A stretch of 23,266 bases of DNA from an uncultured Collinsella sp. (GTDB lineage Bacteria > Actinomycetota > Coriobacteriia > Coriobacteriales > Coriobacteriaceae), in contig UQKY01000030.1 of NCBI GenBank assembly GCA_900541785.1, positions 1 to 23,266 of the forward strand. Direction: 5' to 3'. The translations under genes and the position numbers were made by a program. Position 1 is the first letter of the stretch, and the number at the start of each line of letters is the position of its first letter. Below are positions 1-7,922 of this stretch, piece by piece. The notes beneath the pieces were generated by a model that ran no database searches, was not told where the DNA came from, and saw only the letters and a program-made list of their open reading frames with translations.

Positions 1-14
1 ATACCTGCCGAAAA

Positions 15-93
15 GGGACAGGTTTATTTTGGTAGGTTTTATCAGGGGAAACGACATTTGCCCATATAAAACCGACCAAAATAAACCTGTCCC
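15..93. repeat. Long inverted repeat with GGGACAGG ends
   Basis: Two 28-base arms (15-42 and 66-93) are complementary with one mismatch and enclose a 23-base loop. The outer ends read GGGACAGG and CCTGTCCC. Outside the arms, CCTGCC (4-9) can pair with GGCAGG (99-104) after a short unpaired stretch. No ORF of its own is convincing. It lies just beyond the clpX terminator, so it would sit at the end of that transcript or between operons. The form suggests a REP-like or MITE-like palindromic element; the family is not identified. Confidence 0.8.
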
Positions 94-100
94 TAAATGG

Positions 101-130
101 CAGGCCCCGCGGTGGTTGCCGCGGGGCCTG
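101..130 (-). terminator. Terminator hairpin after clpX
   Basis: A perfect 12-bp GC-rich stem (CAGGCCCCGCGG and its complement) with a 6-base loop starts 12 bases after the clpX stop codon. On the minus strand it is followed by CCATTTAG, so the U-tract is weak. It is likely the terminator of the clpP-clpX unit, with position and stem strength as the main support. Confidence 0.7.
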
Positions 131-142
131 GATTCAAGCTAT

Positions 143-1549
143 TTACCCGTAGATGCGTTGGGGCTGCTCTTCGCCCTTTACGGAGGCTTCGGTCACAATG
201 ACCTTGGAAACGCCCTCCTCGCTGGGGAGGTCGAACATCGTCTGCTGCAGCACGTCCTCGCAGATGGCGCGCAGGCCGCGGGCGCCGGTCTTGCGGGCAA
301 GCGCCATGCGGGCAATCTCGTGCAGGGCGGCGTCCTCAAACTCAAGCTCAACGTCCTCGAGCTGGAACATCTTGCGGTACTGGCGCACCACGGCGTTCTT
401 GGGCTCGGTCAGGATCGACACCAGGTCGTCCTCGTCGAGCGCCTGCGTCTGGGTGACGACGGGCGTACGACCCACGAACTCGGGGATCATGCCAAAGGCG
501 TTGAGGTCCTGCGGGAGCACCTGACGCAGCAGGTCGTTCTCGTCGACCGAGGTGGGGCCGGCGATCTCGGAGTTAAAGCCCACGCCCTTGTTGCCCACGC
601 GATCGGCAATGATCTTATCCAGACCAACGAAGGCACCGCCACAGATGAACAATATGTTCGTCGTGTCGATCTGCAACAGCTCCTGCTGGGGATGTTTGCG
701 GCCGCCGGTGGGCGGAACGCTGGCCACCGTGCCCTCAAGAATCTTAAGCAGCGCCTGCTGAACACCCTCGCCCGAGACATCGCGGGTAATGGAGAGGTTC
801 TCGGCCTTGCGGGCGATCTTGTCGATCTCGTCCACGTAGATAATGCCCACCTGAGCACGCTCAATGTCGCCATCGGCAGCATTGATGAGCTTGAGCAGGA
901 TGTTCTCCACGTCCTCGCCCACGTAGCCAGCCTCGGTGAGCGCGGTGGCATCGGCAATGGCAAACGGCACCTCGAGGATGCGCGCAAGCGTCTGGGCGAG
1001 CAGGGTCTTGCCGGTACCGGTGGGACCGAGCAGCAAAATGTTGGACTTGGCGAGCTCCACCTCGTCCATATCATCATCGAGCTGCGAGTCCAAACCGTCG
1101 TCAAAGGCGGACACCGCGGCACCGCCCTCGATCACGCGACGGTAGTGGTTGTACACGGCCACCGACATGGCGCGCTTGGCGTCCTCCTGGCCCATAACAT
1201 AGGCCGAAAGCTCGTCATAGATCTCGTGCGGCGTCGGCACGTGCGTGATGACCTGACGGTCGTCCTCGAGCTCAAAGCCCTCGGCCTCGGGGTCCACGGC
1301 GGGCTGGGATGCAGCCTGGCCGTGGTCGTTGAGGAAACCCGGGAGATTGCCGTTGCGGGCAGCGTCCATAAAGTCCGAAGCCAGCGACTCCTCAAGGATC
1401 TCGGAGCAGGCGGCGACGCACTCGTCGCAGATAAAGATGTTGGTCGGGCCCTTAACAAGGCGGCGAACCTGGCCCTGCTCTTTTCCGCAGAAGGAGCAGC
1501 GGATGGGGTTGCCGTTCTCGTCAAAGTTGTCCTGCATGTTACCTGCCAT
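143..1549 (-). CDS. clpX: ClpX, ATP-dependent unfoldase of the ClpXP protease
   Basis: ClpX is the AAA+ unfoldase that recognises, unfolds and threads substrates into ClpP in the cytoplasm. The 468-residue protein has an N-terminal C4 zinc-binding domain (CSFC at 18-21, CDEC at 41-44). It also has a Walker A motif GPTGTGKT, a Walker B motif IIYVDEID and a ClpX-type C-terminal small domain. It is longer than E. coli ClpX (about 424 residues). The extra length is mostly an acidic linker after the zinc domain and an acidic insert just before Walker A (QLDDDMDEVE). The ATG lies one base after the clpP TAG stop, with AAGGA inside the end of clpP as ribosome-binding site, so translation is probably coupled. 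Identity is secure. Confidence 0.97.
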   Translation of the reverse strand: MAGNMQDNFDENGNPIRCSFCGKEQGQVRRLVKGPTNIFICDECVAACSEILEESLASDFMDAARNGNLPGFLNDHGQAASQPAVDPEAEGFELEDDRQVITHVPTPHEIYDELSAYVMGQEDAKRAMSVAVYNHYRRVIEGGAAVSAFDDGLDSQLDDDMDEVELAKSNILLLGPTGTGKTLLAQTLARILEVPFAIADATALTEAGYVGEDVENILLKLINAADGDIERAQVGIIYVDEIDKIARKAENLSITRDVSGEGVQQALLKILEGTVASVPPTGGRKHPQQELLQIDTTNILFICGGAFVGLDKIIADRVGNKGVGFNSEIAGPTSVDENDLLRQVLPQDLNAFGMIPEFVGRTPVVTQTQALDEDDLVSILTEPKNAVVRQYRKMFQLEDVELEFEDAALHEIARMALARKTGARGLRAICEDVLQQTMFDLPSEEGVSKVIVTEASVKGEEQPQRIYG

Positions 1550-1550
1550 C

Positions 1551-2171
1551 CTAGGCGTCCTTCGCGGCGAGATCGCGCGAGGTGACGATACGGTCGATCA
1601 GGCCGTAGTCGAGGGCCTCGGCAGCGGTCAGGTAGTTATCGCGCTCGGTATCGGCCTGGACCTTCTCGATGGGCTGGCCCGACGCGTCGGACAGGATCTG
1701 GTTGAGCTCGCGGCGGGTCTTCTTGATCTCCTCGGCCACGATCTCGATCTCGGTCTGCTGGCCCTGGGCACCGCCGCTGGGCTGGTGAATCATGACCTTG
1801 GAGTGCGGCAGGCAGAAGCGCTTGCCCTTGGCGCCGGCCGAAAGCAGCACGGCAGCCATAGACGCGGCCATACCCACGCAAATGGTGGAGACCTGCGGCT
1901 TAATGAAGTTCATGGTGTCCAGAATCGCCAGGCCGGAGTAGACCTCGCCACCGGGCGAATTGATGTAGAGCGAGATATCCTTCTCGGCATCCTGGCTCTC
2001 AAGATGCAGCAGCTGGGCAACGACCAGGTTGGCGCTGACGGAGTTGATCTCCTCGCCCAAAAAGATGATGCGGTCGTTGAGCAGGCGCGAATAGATATCG
2101 TAGCTGCGCTCGCCGCGCGGCGTCTGCTCGATAACGTATGGCACGAGGGCGGAATCGAACTTAGCGATCAT
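1551..2171 (-). CDS. clpP: ClpP, ATP-dependent Clp protease proteolytic subunit
   Basis: ClpP is the serine peptidase that forms the tetradecameric proteolytic chamber and works with ClpX. The Ser-His-Asp triad is visible: Ser in GMAASMAA, His in MIHQPSGG and Asp in TERDNY (about residues 104, 129 and 178 from the chosen start). I chose the ATG giving MIAKFDSALVPYVIEQT because GGAG lies 6 bases upstream. An ATG 12 bases earlier (first base at 2183) is also possible but has a poor ribosome-binding site. Length about 206 residues is normal. clpX follows after one base. A perfect inverted repeat sits in the leader (2217-2257). Only one clpP copy is seen here, although many actinobacteria carry two. 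Confidence 0.96.
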   Translation of the reverse strand: MIAKFDSALVPYVIEQTPRGERSYDIYSRLLNDRIIFLGEEINSVSANLVVAQLLHLESQDAEKDISLYINSPGGEVYSGLAILDTMNFIKPQVSTICVGMAASMAAVLLSAGAKGKRFCLPHSKVMIHQPSGGAQGQQTEIEIVAEEIKKTRRELNQILSDASGQPIEKVQADTERDNYLTAAEALDYGLIDRIVTSRDLAAKDA

Positions 2172-2216
2172 ACGCATCTCCATTTCTCTTACGGACCAAT
2201 AGTGGTTCTAGACAAA

Positions 2217-2257
2217 CGTACGGTGCCCGCATGCTATGCATTGGCTGGCACCGTACG
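2217..2257. repeat. Perfect 11-bp inverted repeat between tig and clpP
   Basis: CGTACGGTGCC (2217-2227) and GGCACCGTACG (2247-2257) are perfectly complementary, separated by 19 bases that contain GCATGCTATGCAT. No U-tract follows on the minus strand, so it is a poor terminator. In the clpP leader it may be an operator, an RNA structure or an mRNA-processing site. The 150-base gap 2184-2333 holds nothing else I can support; no confident promoter was found. Confidence 0.55.
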
Positions 2258-2333
2258 AAGCAACCGGATAACCGGCTTATAACTTTACCCCATCACGGGC
2301 GCATCCATGCGCTCGCGGGAAAGGTGGCGAGAA

Positions 2334-3632
2334 TTACTCGGCGTCCTTGGCGGTCTCGTCGACCTCGGTCACCTTGGCGTTCTCGACCAGGTGGTCGACG
2401 GCCTTGGAGCGACGGATGGACTCGCGGACGGCGGGCATGCGGCCATCGGCGATGAACTCGGCCTTGGAAGCCTCGACGTCCTTGACGCCGGCCTTCTCGA
2501 ACTCGGCGTTGATGTCGTCCTCGGTGACCTCAATCTTGAGCTCACGGGCAAGAGCGTCGAGCGCCAGGGACTCACGGGCAACATCGTTGGCCTGCTTGTG
2601 CAGGTCGCCGATGAACTGCTCCATGGTCAGACCGGAAGCGGGCAGCCAGGTGTCCAGCGTCATGCCGCGGGCAGCGAGGTTGGACAGGAAGTTCTGGCCA
2701 AGCTCCTCAAAGACGGACTGCTCGTAGTCGGCGTCCATCTCCTCGAGCTGCAGACGCTCAGCGAGAGCGGAGACGCAACGGTTCTCCTTCTCGGCCGGCA
2801 GGCGGGAAGCCTTGTCCTGCTCGATCTCGAGCTTGATGGCGTCGCGCATAGCATCGATGCTGTCGAAGCCAAAGTCGGACTTGACGAGCTCGTCGGTGAG
2901 CTCGGGGGTGTTGCGGACCTTGATGCCCTTGACGGTGACCTCGACGGTGTGGGTCTCGGCCTCCTCGCCCTCCTCGACCTCGTCGGTCCAGGTGACGGAC
3001 TTGACGTCGTCAACGTTGGCACCGATCAGGGCCTCGTTGAACTCCTTGGGGTTGCTGTCGCTACCGGCGATGAGCATGCGGCCCTCGGCGGCAAAGTTGT
3101 CGGCGTTCTCGACGGCCTCGAGGTCGACGGTAACGTAGTCCTCGGCCTCGACGGCGCGACCCTCGACGTCCTCGAAGGTGGCACGGTAGTTGAGAAGCAT
3201 CTCGACCTGGTTGTTGATCTCGGACTCGGTGGCCTCCGCGGGAGGCATCTCGATCTCGACAGCGTCGAAGGAGGAGAGCTCGGCAGCAGGACGCAGGGAG
3301 AACTCGACGGTGTAGGTGTAGTCCTCGTGATCCTTGGCGAGGTCGAGCTCCTTGTAGTCACCGTTCTTGGTGGGGACGATGTCCAGCTCGTTGAGGACGA
3401 CGGGCTCGTTGGCGGCGATCAGATCGTTGGTGGCCTGAGCGAGGGTAGCCTCGGCGCCAAGAGCAGAGTCGATGACCGGACGGGGAGCCTTGCCGGCGCG
3501 GAAGCCCGGGAAGCGGTACTTCTTGGCGGTGTCCTTGTAGGCCTTCTTGATCGCGGCGTCGACGTCGGCGGCCGGGATGGTGACCGTAGCGGTGAGCTTG
3601 GCGTCCTTGACGTCAGAAGCGGTGATGTTCAA
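2334..3632 (-). CDS. tig: Trigger factor, ribosome-associated chaperone and prolyl isomerase
   Basis: Trigger factor binds nascent chains at the ribosome exit tunnel and has a peptidyl-prolyl isomerase domain. The ribosome-binding signature appears as FPGFRAGKAPRPVI, near the N-terminus. The central FKBP-like domain and the helical C-terminal arm follow, and the protein ends in an acidic tail. I chose a TTG start giving MNITASDVKD because AGGAGG lies 6 bases before it and this matches the normal family N-terminus. The length is then 432 residues, the same as E. coli. An upstream ATG at 3647 is in frame, but the AGGAGG lies inside that reading. It is followed by clpP and clpX, the classic order. 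Product certain, start likely. Confidence 0.95.
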   Translation of the reverse strand: MNITASDVKDAKLTATVTIPAADVDAAIKKAYKDTAKKYRFPGFRAGKAPRPVIDSALGAEATLAQATNDLIAANEPVVLNELDIVPTKNGDYKELDLAKDHEDYTYTVEFSLRPAAELSSFDAVEIEMPPAEATESEINNQVEMLLNYRATFEDVEGRAVEAEDYVTVDLEAVENADNFAAEGRMLIAGSDSNPKEFNEALIGANVDDVKSVTWTDEVEEGEEAETHTVEVTVKGIKVRNTPELTDELVKSDFGFDSIDAMRDAIKLEIEQDKASRLPAEKENRCVSALAERLQLEEMDADYEQSVFEELGQNFLSNLAARGMTLDTWLPASGLTMEQFIGDLHKQANDVARESLALDALARELKIEVTEDDINAEFEKAGVKDVEASKAEFIADGRMPAVRESIRRSKAVDHLVENAKVTEVDETAKDAE

Positions 3633-3638
3633 CACGTT

Positions 3639-3644
3639 CCTCCT
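3639..3644 (-). promoter_or_regulatory. AGGAGG ribosome-binding site deciding the tig start
   Basis: A perfect AGGAGG is followed by AAC GTG TTG. Spacing is 6 bases to the TTG and only 3 to the GTG, so the TTG at 3632 is favoured. The ATG at 3647 directly precedes this motif and would place the ribosome-binding site inside the coding region. Confidence 0.65.
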
Positions 3645-3723
3645 CATACTGCCCAGCTTATCTGAGGTGCTGGTACCTTTATGCAACAAAGAGTCGCGAC
3701 GGCGGGAGCCGACGCAGGTGCGT

Positions 3724-3807
3724 TGGTGCGGGCGAAAGGACTCGAACCTTCACGGGAATCCCACCAGAACCTAAATCTGGCGCGTCTACCAATTCCGCCA
3801 CGCCCGC
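3724..3807 (-). tRNA. tRNA-Leu (anticodon UAG)
   Basis: The minus strand gives an 84-nt tRNA with a GCGGGCG acceptor end and matching CGCCCGC, an encoded ACCA end and a T-loop TTCGAGT. It has the long variable arm of class II tRNAs. The anticodon loop TTTAGGT holds TAG, reading CUN leucine codons. It lies about 90 bases upstream of tig on the same strand. Confidence 0.97.
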
Positions 3808-3826
3808 ATGAGCGCACAGACTAGGA

Positions 3827-3835
3827 ATGATAGCA
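3827..3835 (-). promoter_or_regulatory. Possible extended -10 promoter for tRNA-Leu
   Basis: The minus strand reads TGCTATCAT about 19 bases before the tRNA 5' end, fitting an extended -10 (TGN-TATCAT). No good -35 is seen at normal spacing. The call rests on position and the -10 alone. Confidence 0.35.
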
Positions 3836-3893
3836 GATACGAACGGCAAGCGCACGCACACCTTTTACAGGCTCACGACCTCACCACGAGTGC

Positions 3894-3918
3894 AAAAGGC
3901 GGGACGAGTTGCCCCGCC
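3894..3918 (-). terminator. Rho-independent terminator after the XdhD-like gene
   Basis: A perfect 6-bp GC stem GGCGGG/CCCGCC (3898-3903 and 3913-3918), with a 9-base loop, is followed on the minus strand by TTTT. It starts about 30 bases after the stop codon and separates the hydroxylase operon from tRNA-Leu and tig. Confidence 0.75.
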
Positions 3919-3947
3919 CCGCCCATTACGACTTGTTCGCTGACCCG

Positions 3948-6779
3948 CTACTCCCCCAGCAGCGCTTTCTCCGGCGTGATCGGCAGCGAGCGGACCTGGT
4001 GGCCGGTGGCGTGTGCGACGGCCGAGGCCACGGCGGCGAGCGGCGTGTTGATGACGACCTCGCCGATCGACTTGGCGCCAAACGGGCCCGTCGGCTCGTA
4101 GCTCGGCTCAAAGGCCACGCGAATGCTGCCGATGTCCAGACGCGTGGGCAGCTTGTAGCTCATAAAGTTGCCGGTGCGCAGGCGGCCGCGGTCATCGTGC
4201 TCGACAATCTCGTAGAGCGCGTGACCGATGCCTTGGGCAATGCCGCCCTCGGCCTGGACGCGCGCGAGCGCCTCGTTGATCACGGTGCCGCAGTCAACGG
4301 CAGCGGCGTAATCCACCACGGTCACCTTGCCGGTGGCCTTGTCGACCTCGACCTCGGCAATACCGGCCATAAACGGCGGAGGCGAAACGGGCAGGCAGGC
4401 AGAAGCGTGCGAGGTGAGCGCGTCGCCGCCCGCGATGTTCTTGACGCACAGGTTGGCAAAGTCGCGCAGCGTGAGGTAGCGACCGCGCTCGCGAGCGGCG
4501 CGCTCGTCGGACAGGCGCACGTACTGGCCGTCGAAGACCACGTCGGCGGCGTCAACGTCCCACATCTGGGCGGCCTTGGCGCGAATCTTCTCGCGCAGCT
4601 CGGTCGCGGCGTTCTTGGCGGCAAGGCCCGTCACGTACGTACCCGAGCTCGCGTACGAGCCGGCGTCGAACGGCGACACATCGGTGTCCACGCCGCGCAC
4701 CACGATCTGCGAGCTCTCCACGCCCAGCTCCTCGGCAGCAATCTGCGCCAGGATCGTATCGACGCCCATGCCGTTATCGGTGGCGCCGGTGCCGATGGTA
4801 ATGAAGCCGTCCTCTTCCAGGCGCATATCGATGCCGGCGATGTCCACGTTGGAGATGCCCGAGCCCTGCATGGTGAGCGCGCAACCCAGAGCGCGCACGC
4901 GGTCGCCCAGGTCCACGGCCAGCGGCTTGTCGCGCCAACCGATCATGTCCATCGCGCGCAGCAGGCAGCGGTCGAGCGCGCAGGCGTTGAGCTTCTCGTT
5001 GTAGTACTGCGGCATGACCTCGCCCTCGCGCACGATGTTCTTAAGGCGCAGGTCGGCGGGGTCCATGTGCAGCATGTCGGCGAGCTCGTTGACGGCACTC
5101 TCCACGGCAAACTGGCCCTGGGTGGCACCGTAGCCGCGATACGCGCCGCCGCGGTTGGTGTTGGTGTAGACGGCGTCCCACCTAAAACGGCTCGCCTTCA
5201 CATGGTTGTAGATGGGCAGGCTCTTGTGACCCGACAGGCCAATCGTCGTGGTAGCGTGCTCGCCGTACGCGCCGGCGTTGGACAGCGTATGCAGGTCGAT
5301 AGCCGTGATGGTGCCGTCGTTCATGGCGCCCAGCTTAACGGTCATCTGCATCTGGTGGCGCGAGTTGCCCGCGGTGATGGTCTCCTCGCGGGTGTAGCAG
5401 CAGTAGCTCGGACGGCCAGTCTGCTGCGTCACAAACGCAACGAAGATCTCGCAGCAGCCCGTCTGCTTGGAGCCAAAGCCTCCGCCGATGCGCGGCTTAA
5501 TAACCTGCACCTGCGACTGCGGAATGTCGAGCGACTGCGCGACCATACGGCGCACGTGGAAGGGCACCTGCGTAGAGGTGGTCACCGAGATGCGGCCGAA
5601 CGCGTCGGTCGTCGCGAAGGCACGGAAGGTCTCCATGGGCGCGGTTTGCGTGGCCTGGCTGGTGTAGGTGCGCTCAAAGACAATGTCGCTCTGAGCGAAT
5701 GCCTCGTCCAAGTCGCCAAAGTCGCTCGTGCCGCTGCATACCAAGTTGCGCGGGACGTCGCCGCCCTGCGGGAACATAAAGGTCACGTCGCCCTCGGGGT
5801 GGACCACGATGTCGTTATCGAGTGCCTGGGTAAAGTCGAGCAGCGGCTCGAGCACCTCGTAGTCGACCTTGATGAGCTTGAGCGCCTTGTCGGCGGCCTC
5901 CTCGGTCTCGGCGGCGACGATCGCCACCTCCTCGTTTTGGTAGCGCACGAGGTTCTCGAGGATCAGGCGGTCGTAGGGACTCGGCTGCGGATAGCTCTGG
6001 CCGGCAATGGTAAAGCGGCGCTTGGGCACGTCCTCGTAGGTGTAGACGCCCACGACGCCCGGCACCTTCAGGGCGCGCGAGGTGTCGATGGAACGGATCT
6101 TGGCGCGGGCATAGGGGCTGCGCTTGAGTTTGACGATGAGCGCGCCGGCGGGCACCATATCGCCCGTGTAGACGGGACGGCCCTCGAGCAGAGCCTTCGA
6201 ATCCTTCTTGGGCTGCTTGTGGGTGATCTGCTTGTAGGAGACGCCGTCAGAGCTGGTGTCGTTGACGGGCAGCTCGGGCATCTCGAAGCCCACCTGAACG
6301 CCGGACTCGTTGAGAAAGCGGACGATGGCGCGCAGCTGGCTCTCGTAGCCGCTGCAACGGCAAAGGTTGCCGGCCAGCTGGCGCGAGAGCTCCTCGCGCG
6401 TGGCGACGAGGCTCGGGTCCTCCTTGGCGGCGCGGGCGAGCGCCAGTACGTTCATGATGAGGCCGGGGGCGCAAAAACCGCACTGCTCGGCGCCTTCGGC
6501 AGCCATCGCGCGGGCCAGTGCCTCGGACTCGACCTTAAGGCCCTCAAGCGTGGTGATGGTGTGGCCCTCAACACGGGCGGCGGGAACCGAGCAGCTCAGC
6601 ACCGGATCGCCGTCGAGCCATACCGTGCACAGGCCGCAGTTGGTGGTCTCGCAGGCACAGCGCACCGACGCGCAGCCCTGCTCGCGCAGCAGCGCAAAGA
6701 GCATGGTGTCGGGGACAATCTGAACCTTGACCTTGCGGCCGTTGAGCGTAAAGGAAAGATCGATGAGTTTGGCAGCCAT
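3948..6779 (-). CDS. Fused [2Fe-2S]/molybdenum-binding subunit of an XdhD-like molybdenum hydroxylase
   Basis: This 943-residue member of the xanthine dehydrogenase family would hydroxylate a purine-like or other heterocyclic substrate at a Mo-cytosine-dinucleotide centre in the cytoplasm. Residues 1-160 hold two [2Fe-2S] clusters: C43, C48, C51, C63 and C100, C103, C140, C142. The remainder is the two-part Mo domain, with GGGFGSKQ at 432-439, the active-site-type Arg in YRGYG (about 548) and the catalytic Glu in GAKSIGE (about 907). Fusion of small and large subunits with a separate FAD subunit is typical of the XdhD/YgfN and selenium-dependent hydroxylase groups. Unlike my recollection of E. 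coli XdhD, the cluster cysteines are intact. The ATG overlaps the stop of the FAD gene by one base. Substrate and selenium dependence are inferred. Confidence 0.88.
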   Translation of the reverse strand: MAAKLIDLSFTLNGRKVKVQIVPDTMLFALLREQGCASVRCACETTNCGLCTVWLDGDPVLSCSVPAARVEGHTITTLEGLKVESEALARAMAAEGAEQCGFCAPGLIMNVLALARAAKEDPSLVATREELSRQLAGNLCRCSGYESQLRAIVRFLNESGVQVGFEMPELPVNDTSSDGVSYKQITHKQPKKDSKALLEGRPVYTGDMVPAGALIVKLKRSPYARAKIRSIDTSRALKVPGVVGVYTYEDVPKRRFTIAGQSYPQPSPYDRLILENLVRYQNEEVAIVAAETEEAADKALKLIKVDYEVLEPLLDFTQALDNDIVVHPEGDVTFMFPQGGDVPRNLVCSGTSDFGDLDEAFAQSDIVFERTYTSQATQTAPMETFRAFATTDAFGRISVTTSTQVPFHVRRMVAQSLDIPQSQVQVIKPRIGGGFGSKQTGCCEIFVAFVTQQTGRPSYCCYTREETITAGNSRHQMQMTVKLGAMNDGTITAIDLHTLSNAGAYGEHATTTIGLSGHKSLPIYNHVKASRFRWDAVYTNTNRGGAYRGYGATQGQFAVESAVNELADMLHMDPADLRLKNIVREGEVMPQYYNEKLNACALDRCLLRAMDMIGWRDKPLAVDLGDRVRALGCALTMQGSGISNVDIAGIDMRLEEDGFITIGTGATDNGMGVDTILAQIAAEELGVESSQIVVRGVDTDVSPFDAGSYASSGTYVTGLAAKNAATELREKIRAKAAQMWDVDAADVVFDGQYVRLSDERAARERGRYLTLRDFANLCVKNIAGGDALTSHASACLPVSPPPFMAGIAEVEVDKATGKVTVVDYAAAVDCGTVINEALARVQAEGGIAQGIGHALYEIVEHDDRGRLRTGNFMSYKLPTRLDIGSIRVAFEPSYEPTGPFGAKSIGEVVINTPLAAVASAVAHATGHQVRSLPITPEKALLGE

Positions 6780-7693
6780 TAGCGCACCTCACTAGAATCG
6801 ACGCCGGGCACGCGGCGGCAGGAATACTCGTCCGTGGCGAACTTAGGGATCTGCACGGTCTCGAGCTCGCGGGCAAGCGCGGCCGAAAGCTCGATGCCGG
6901 CGGCGCGACGCACAGCCTGAATCGCCAGCGGGGCCGAGATGCGGCGGCGGTAGTCAGCCGAGCCCCACAGGTTGGTGCCATAGCTCAGCGCGCGTACGGA
7001 CGCGGCAAGGGCGCGCAGCTCGTCCTCGGAAGGTTGCCCGGCGGTAAGGCCGCATGCCTCGCCCTGCAGCAGGGTCGCACGCAACGGGCGGGCACCCACA
7101 GTGACATGCCAGCTGTTGTCCCACCAGGCGGCGGTGACGTTTAAGGAGGGGAAGTCGGTCGCGGCCTTGCGCACGGCCTCATAGCTTGCGCGGTAATCGT
7201 GCTTAACGACCACCACATGCTCGATCACGTCGCGCACATAGCCCATGTCCACGAACTCGGCGAGCGGCACACGGCCGGCCCCCGTCAGCTCAACGTACGA
7301 ATCGAGCGCCAGGAACGCCGAGAGCACGTCCGAGAAACCAAAGCGACCGTAGATGCTGCCGCCCACCGTGGCGGTGTTGCGCAGCTGCACGCCCACGATA
7401 TCGTGGACGGCGAACTCAAAGACATTGTTGACAAGCGCGTTGAGCCCGGCATGACGCTCGAGCTGGCGCAGGGTGCACATGGCACCGATGCGAAACTCGG
7501 TCTCGGTCTCCTCGATCTGATCGAGTCCGCAGGCCGAAAGGTCAATCGCCGTCGCCACGCGACGCGAACCCAGGCGCATCCAGATGCCGCCGCCCACTAT
7601 CTTGTTGTTACGGTTCTTCTGCAAGAGCTCATAGGCTTCGGCCGCGTTTCCAACACGGACGTAGGTACCGAACTTGAGCACGTTCTCCCCCAT
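6779..7693 (-). CDS. FAD-binding subunit of the molybdenum hydroxylase
   Basis: This 304-residue protein is the CoxM/XdhB-type FAD subunit that passes electrons from the Fe-S clusters of its partner to the final acceptor. Two FAD-binding motifs are visible: VGGGIWMRLG near residue 34, and RNTATVGGSIYGRFGFSDV, where the second loop is expected. The C-terminal CO-dehydrogenase flavoprotein domain follows. Its stop codon overlaps the ATG of the downstream Mo subunit, so the two are certainly co-expressed and likely form one enzyme. The ATG at 7693 is used here, but its ribosome-binding site (GAAGAG) is close. A GTG four codons later, preceded by GGGGGAG, is an alternative. Closest named relatives by memory are the YgfM-type subunits. 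Confidence 0.87.
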   Translation of the reverse strand: MGENVLKFGTYVRVGNAAEAYELLQKNRNNKIVGGGIWMRLGSRRVATAIDLSACGLDQIEETETEFRIGAMCTLRQLERHAGLNALVNNVFEFAVHDIVGVQLRNTATVGGSIYGRFGFSDVLSAFLALDSYVELTGAGRVPLAEFVDMGYVRDVIEHVVVVKHDYRASYEAVRKAATDFPSLNVTAAWWDNSWHVTVGARPLRATLLQGEACGLTAGQPSEDELRALAASVRALSYGTNLWGSADYRRRISAPLAIQAVRRAAGIELSAALARELETVQIPKFATDEYSCRRVPGVDSSEVR

Positions 7694-7772
7694 CTCTTCA
7701 CTTGTCCAGTACTTTTAAGTGTACCAAACGAGGGGCCGCACACCGTTTTAGGACAAAATCCACCCACCCATC

Positions 7773-7847
7773 CATAACTTGCGGTCAAATACGGACTGAT
7801 TAGCCGTTCTGGGACGCTAAACAGTCCGTATTTCACCGCAAGTTATG
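7773..7847. repeat. Large palindromic element, TTGCGGTGAAATA family, copy 1
   Basis: Two 26-base arms (7773-7798 and 7822-7847) match with one mismatch. TTAGC/GCTAA forms a further 5-bp stem in the loop (7800-7804 and 7816-7820). The arms contain TTGCGGTGAAATA, or its one-base variant, which recurs at 10888-10954. It lies in the 230-base gap between the gdhA terminator and the FAD subunit gene. Apart from this and the terminator I see only a short AT-rich stretch at 7700-7740 that could hold the hydroxylase promoter. Confidence 0.8.
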
Positions 7848-7864
7848 AAGAGTCCTCCGGGATA

Positions 7865-7896
7865 GAAAAGGCTCCCAGCCGGATAGCTGGGAGCCT
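7865..7896 (-). terminator. Rho-independent terminator of gdhA
   Basis: A perfect 11-bp stem AGGCTCCCAGC (7869-7879) pairs with 7886-7896 around a 6-base loop. The minus strand continues with TTTCTAT. It begins 26 bases after the gdhA stop. Confidence 0.85.
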
Positions 7897-7922
7897 CATC
7901 ACATGCTATGTCGAGCGAAGAC

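Noticed and set aside
29..1585. Long plus-strand open frame over clpX
   Set aside because: It is antisense to clpX and runs through the terminator and inverted repeat; no motif supports it.
3909..6782. A 957-residue open frame on the plus strand opposite the XdhD-like gene
   Set aside because: It mirrors the minus-strand gene codon by codon in a GC-rich region, is rich in His, Arg, Gly and Leu without any family motif, and has no supporting ribosome-binding context. The minus-strand protein has clear Fe-S and Mo motifs.
7773..7847. Palindrome as the gdhA or hydroxylase terminator
   Set aside because: gdhA already has a better terminator at 7865-7896, and no U-tract follows this palindrome in either direction.
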